From: an uncultured Oscillospiraceae bacterium
GTDB taxonomy: Bacteria > Bacillota > Clostridia > Oscillospirales > Acutalibacteraceae
Length of the DNA: 5,791 nucleotides
Direction of reading: 5' to 3'
Assembly: GCA_905198295.1 (NCBI GenBank)
Contig: CAJKBW010000130.1
Coordinates: forward strand, 1 to 5,791
Numbering within the stretch: position 1 is the first letter of the stretch; every line of letters begins with the position of its first letter. The notes beneath the pieces were generated by a model. It ran no database searches. It was not told the DNA's origin and saw nothing but the letters and a program-made list of their open reading frames with translations. Positions 4,209 through 5,791 of this stretch are shown in pieces. The position numbers and the translations under genes are program-made.

Positions 4209-5791
4209 ATGTATCGCATTTTACTTGCCGAAGACGAACAGAATATGCTCAACGCCATGCTTCAGGCCACACCGTGGCAGGAATGCGGCTTCGATTCCCC
4301 CTATCCCTGCAGCAATGGCCAGGAAGCCATCGACGCACTCAAAGCCGGTCTGCGGCCAGATCTGGTGATTACCGACATCTGCATGCCAGTAGCCGACGGC
4401 CTGGTACTGGCCGCGTACGTTCGGGAACATCTGCCGGATACCATGGTGGTCATCCTCAGCGGCTATGACGATTTTCAATATGCACAGCAGGCCCTGCGGC
4501 TGCAGGTCTACGAATATATCCTCAAACCTTTTACGCCTAAACAGCTTTGTGAGCTGCTCGACCGGCTGCGGCGGGAGATCACCCGGCGCAGGGACGGAGA
4601 TGAAACCACGCGGCTGATTGTGCAGCACCATTTTCTCAACCGCCTGATCACGCAGACCTCCACCCCCGAGCTGATCGCGGAACACGCCCGGCTGCACGGC
4701 ATCGAGCTGCGAGCGCCATACTACGCAGTCGCCTCACTGGATCCGGATCTGCCGGTACCGGCTTCACCCGCGGAAACGGCGGCGCGGGACTGCCTGCGGT
4801 ACGGCCTGTACAATGTCTGCGAGGAGCTGCTGCGCGGCCGGGAAGACAGTCAGGTATTTCAGGGCCGCTTTGGGGTTACCAAGCTGCTCGTCGGCGGCGA
4901 AACGGCGGCCGGCTGCGCGGACACCCTGCAGGCCCAGGCTGCACAGCTGATTGAGCGCGCGTCCGATTGCCTGGAATGCACTGTATCCGCAGGAATCGGC
5001 CAGCCGGTCCGCTCCACGGCGGAAATTGTCCGGTCGCATGAGCACAGCCGCGAGGCGCTGGAACAGCGCTTTTACCGGGGGGACGGCGCTCTCATTTTCT
5101 GGAAGGACGGCGGTTTTCCGAGTGAACGGCTGACTGCTATCGGCCCCTACGAAGAGCGGCTGCTTTCCGCACTGCGGCACGCAGAACGGGAAGATGCCTG
5201 CACCGTAATCCGTCAGCTTGCCGGACGCATGGCAGACATGCGCATCCCGCCGGCCGACTGCTGCTCCCACATGCGGCACCTGCTGTCCCGCGCCGTCAGT
5301 ACAGCGGAAGAGCTGACCAACGGCCACTCGCTGTCCGACGAGGCGCAGCAGGCAGCTCAGCTGGACACCCGCCACTGCGTCACGCTGCCGCAGCTCACGC
5401 AGGATGCGCTGCGTCTGTGCGGACGGCTGTTTGACGCCCTGCGCGAGGCTTCCACAGACGCAGCCGCACTGCAGGTGCGCCGTGCACAGGCGTATATCCG
5501 GGAAAGGTATGCTGATCCGGAACTGTCCCTCAACGACATCACCTCCTATCTGGCGGTCAGCACCAGCTATTTCAGCACCCTCTTCAAAGGCGGAACCGGC
5601 ATGACCTTTCTCGAATATCTCACCGGCGTCCGCATGGAAAAGGCAAGGGAAATCCTGACCTTCACCGATCTGCGCTCCTGTGAGATCGCAGAAAAGATCG
5701 GTTTTTCGGATCCGCACTATTTCAGTGCCGCGTTTAAGCGGGCGACCGGCCTGACCCCGCGGGAATACCGGGAACGCAGCCGGCGGGAGAC
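4209..5791 (+). CDS. YesN-type response regulator with AraC-family DNA-binding domain, 3' end cut by the window
   Basis: Output protein of a two-component system, expected to switch on transport genes once phosphorylated by a YesM/LytS-type kinase. The frame is open for 527 codons to the window edge. Receiver domain about 1-120: acidic pocket Glu8/Asp9, phospho-acceptor Asp56 (TDICMP), Ser84 (LSGYDD), Tyr103 and Lys106 (LKPF) are all present, so it should be functional. The middle (about 125-420) is the variable YesN linker, with a typical stretch near 275-318 (SAGIGQPV onward). The C-terminal AraC domain spans about 424-525: first helix-turn-helix around LSLNDITSYLAVSTSYFSTL, second around SCEIAEKIGFSDPHYFSAAF, ending TGLTPREYRERS. 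That motif normally lies near the C-terminus, so only a few residues and the stop are probably missing. AGGAGG (4195-4200), 8 nt before the ATG, fixes the start. Divergent from the sugar importer, its likely target. Confidence 0.94.
   Translation, partial: MYRILLAEDEQNMLNAMLQATPWQECGFDSPYPCSNGQEAIDALKAGLRPDLVITDICMPVADGLVLAAYVREHLPDTMVVILSGYDDFQYAQQALRLQVYEYILKPFTPKQLCELLDRLRREITRRRDGDETTRLIVQHHFLNRLITQTSTPELIAEHARLHGIELRAPYYAVASLDPDLPVPASPAETAARDCLRYGLYNVCEELLRGREDSQVFQGRFGVTKLLVGGETAAGCADTLQAQAAQLIERASDCLECTVSAGIGQPVRSTAEIVRSHEHSREALEQRFYRGDGALIFWKDGGFPSERLTAIGPYEERLLSALRHAEREDACTVIRQLAGRMADMRIPPADCCSHMRHLLSRAVSTAEELTNGHSLSDEAQQAAQLDTRHCVTLPQLTQDALRLCGRLFDALREASTDAAALQVRRAQAYIRERYADPELSLNDITSYLAVSTSYFSTLFKGGTGMTFLEYLTGVRMEKAREILTFTDLRSCEIAEKIGFSDPHYFSAAFKRATGLTPREYRERSRRE

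Noticed and set aside
4764..5717. Minus-strand open frame of 317 codons
   Set aside because: Antisense to the response regulator, which has clear receiver and AraC domains. No ribosome binding site or recognisable motif.

Overview
This is an ordinary-looking but tidy bacterial sugar-uptake locus with a divergent regulator. Three features point to a Gram-positive, Clostridia-type host: strong AGGAGG-type ribosome binding sites, a lipoprotein substrate-binding protein, and a YesN-type response regulator (a two-component output protein common in Firmicutes). Base composition is fairly G+C-rich, with one A+T-rich island in the intergenic region. The genus cannot be read from the sequence, and that host assignment is inference.

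Minus strand, about 3930 down to 1: a three-gene operon for a CUT2-family (ribose/xylose/galactose-type) ABC importer. The order is fused double ATPase (3754-2201, GTG start), one membrane permease (2199-1198, 1 nt after the ATPase stop) and a lipoprotein sugar-binding protein (1125-55), as in rbsACB. A 9-bp inverted repeat at 1-20 is the probable operon terminator, cut by the window edge. A stem-loop at 1162-1182 sits just before the binding-protein gene.

Middle, 3755-4208: a 454-bp divergent intergenic region with no convincing gene but much structure. From left to right it holds a leader hairpin, an A+T-rich island with the best operon promoter, and a perfect tandem 12-bp repeat over that promoter's -35. 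Beyond these lie a strong intrinsic terminator in minus orientation, a 12-bp inverted repeat that would compete with it, a second terminator-like hairpin in minus orientation, and an inverted repeat near the regulator's ribosome binding site.

Plus strand, 4209 to the end: a YesN-family response regulator (receiver, long middle region, AraC-type DNA-binding domain), complete except for its last few residues and stop codon. Its kinase is not in the window.

Likely logic (inference): an unseen sensor kinase phosphorylates the regulator, which binds the tandem repeat and activates the divergent importer operon. Xylose control by YesN-type systems over xylFGH in Clostridium offers a precedent. The proteins themselves are not novel. 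The least explained part is the intergenic region, where terminator and antiterminator-like structures face the transporter although no gene lies upstream on that strand.
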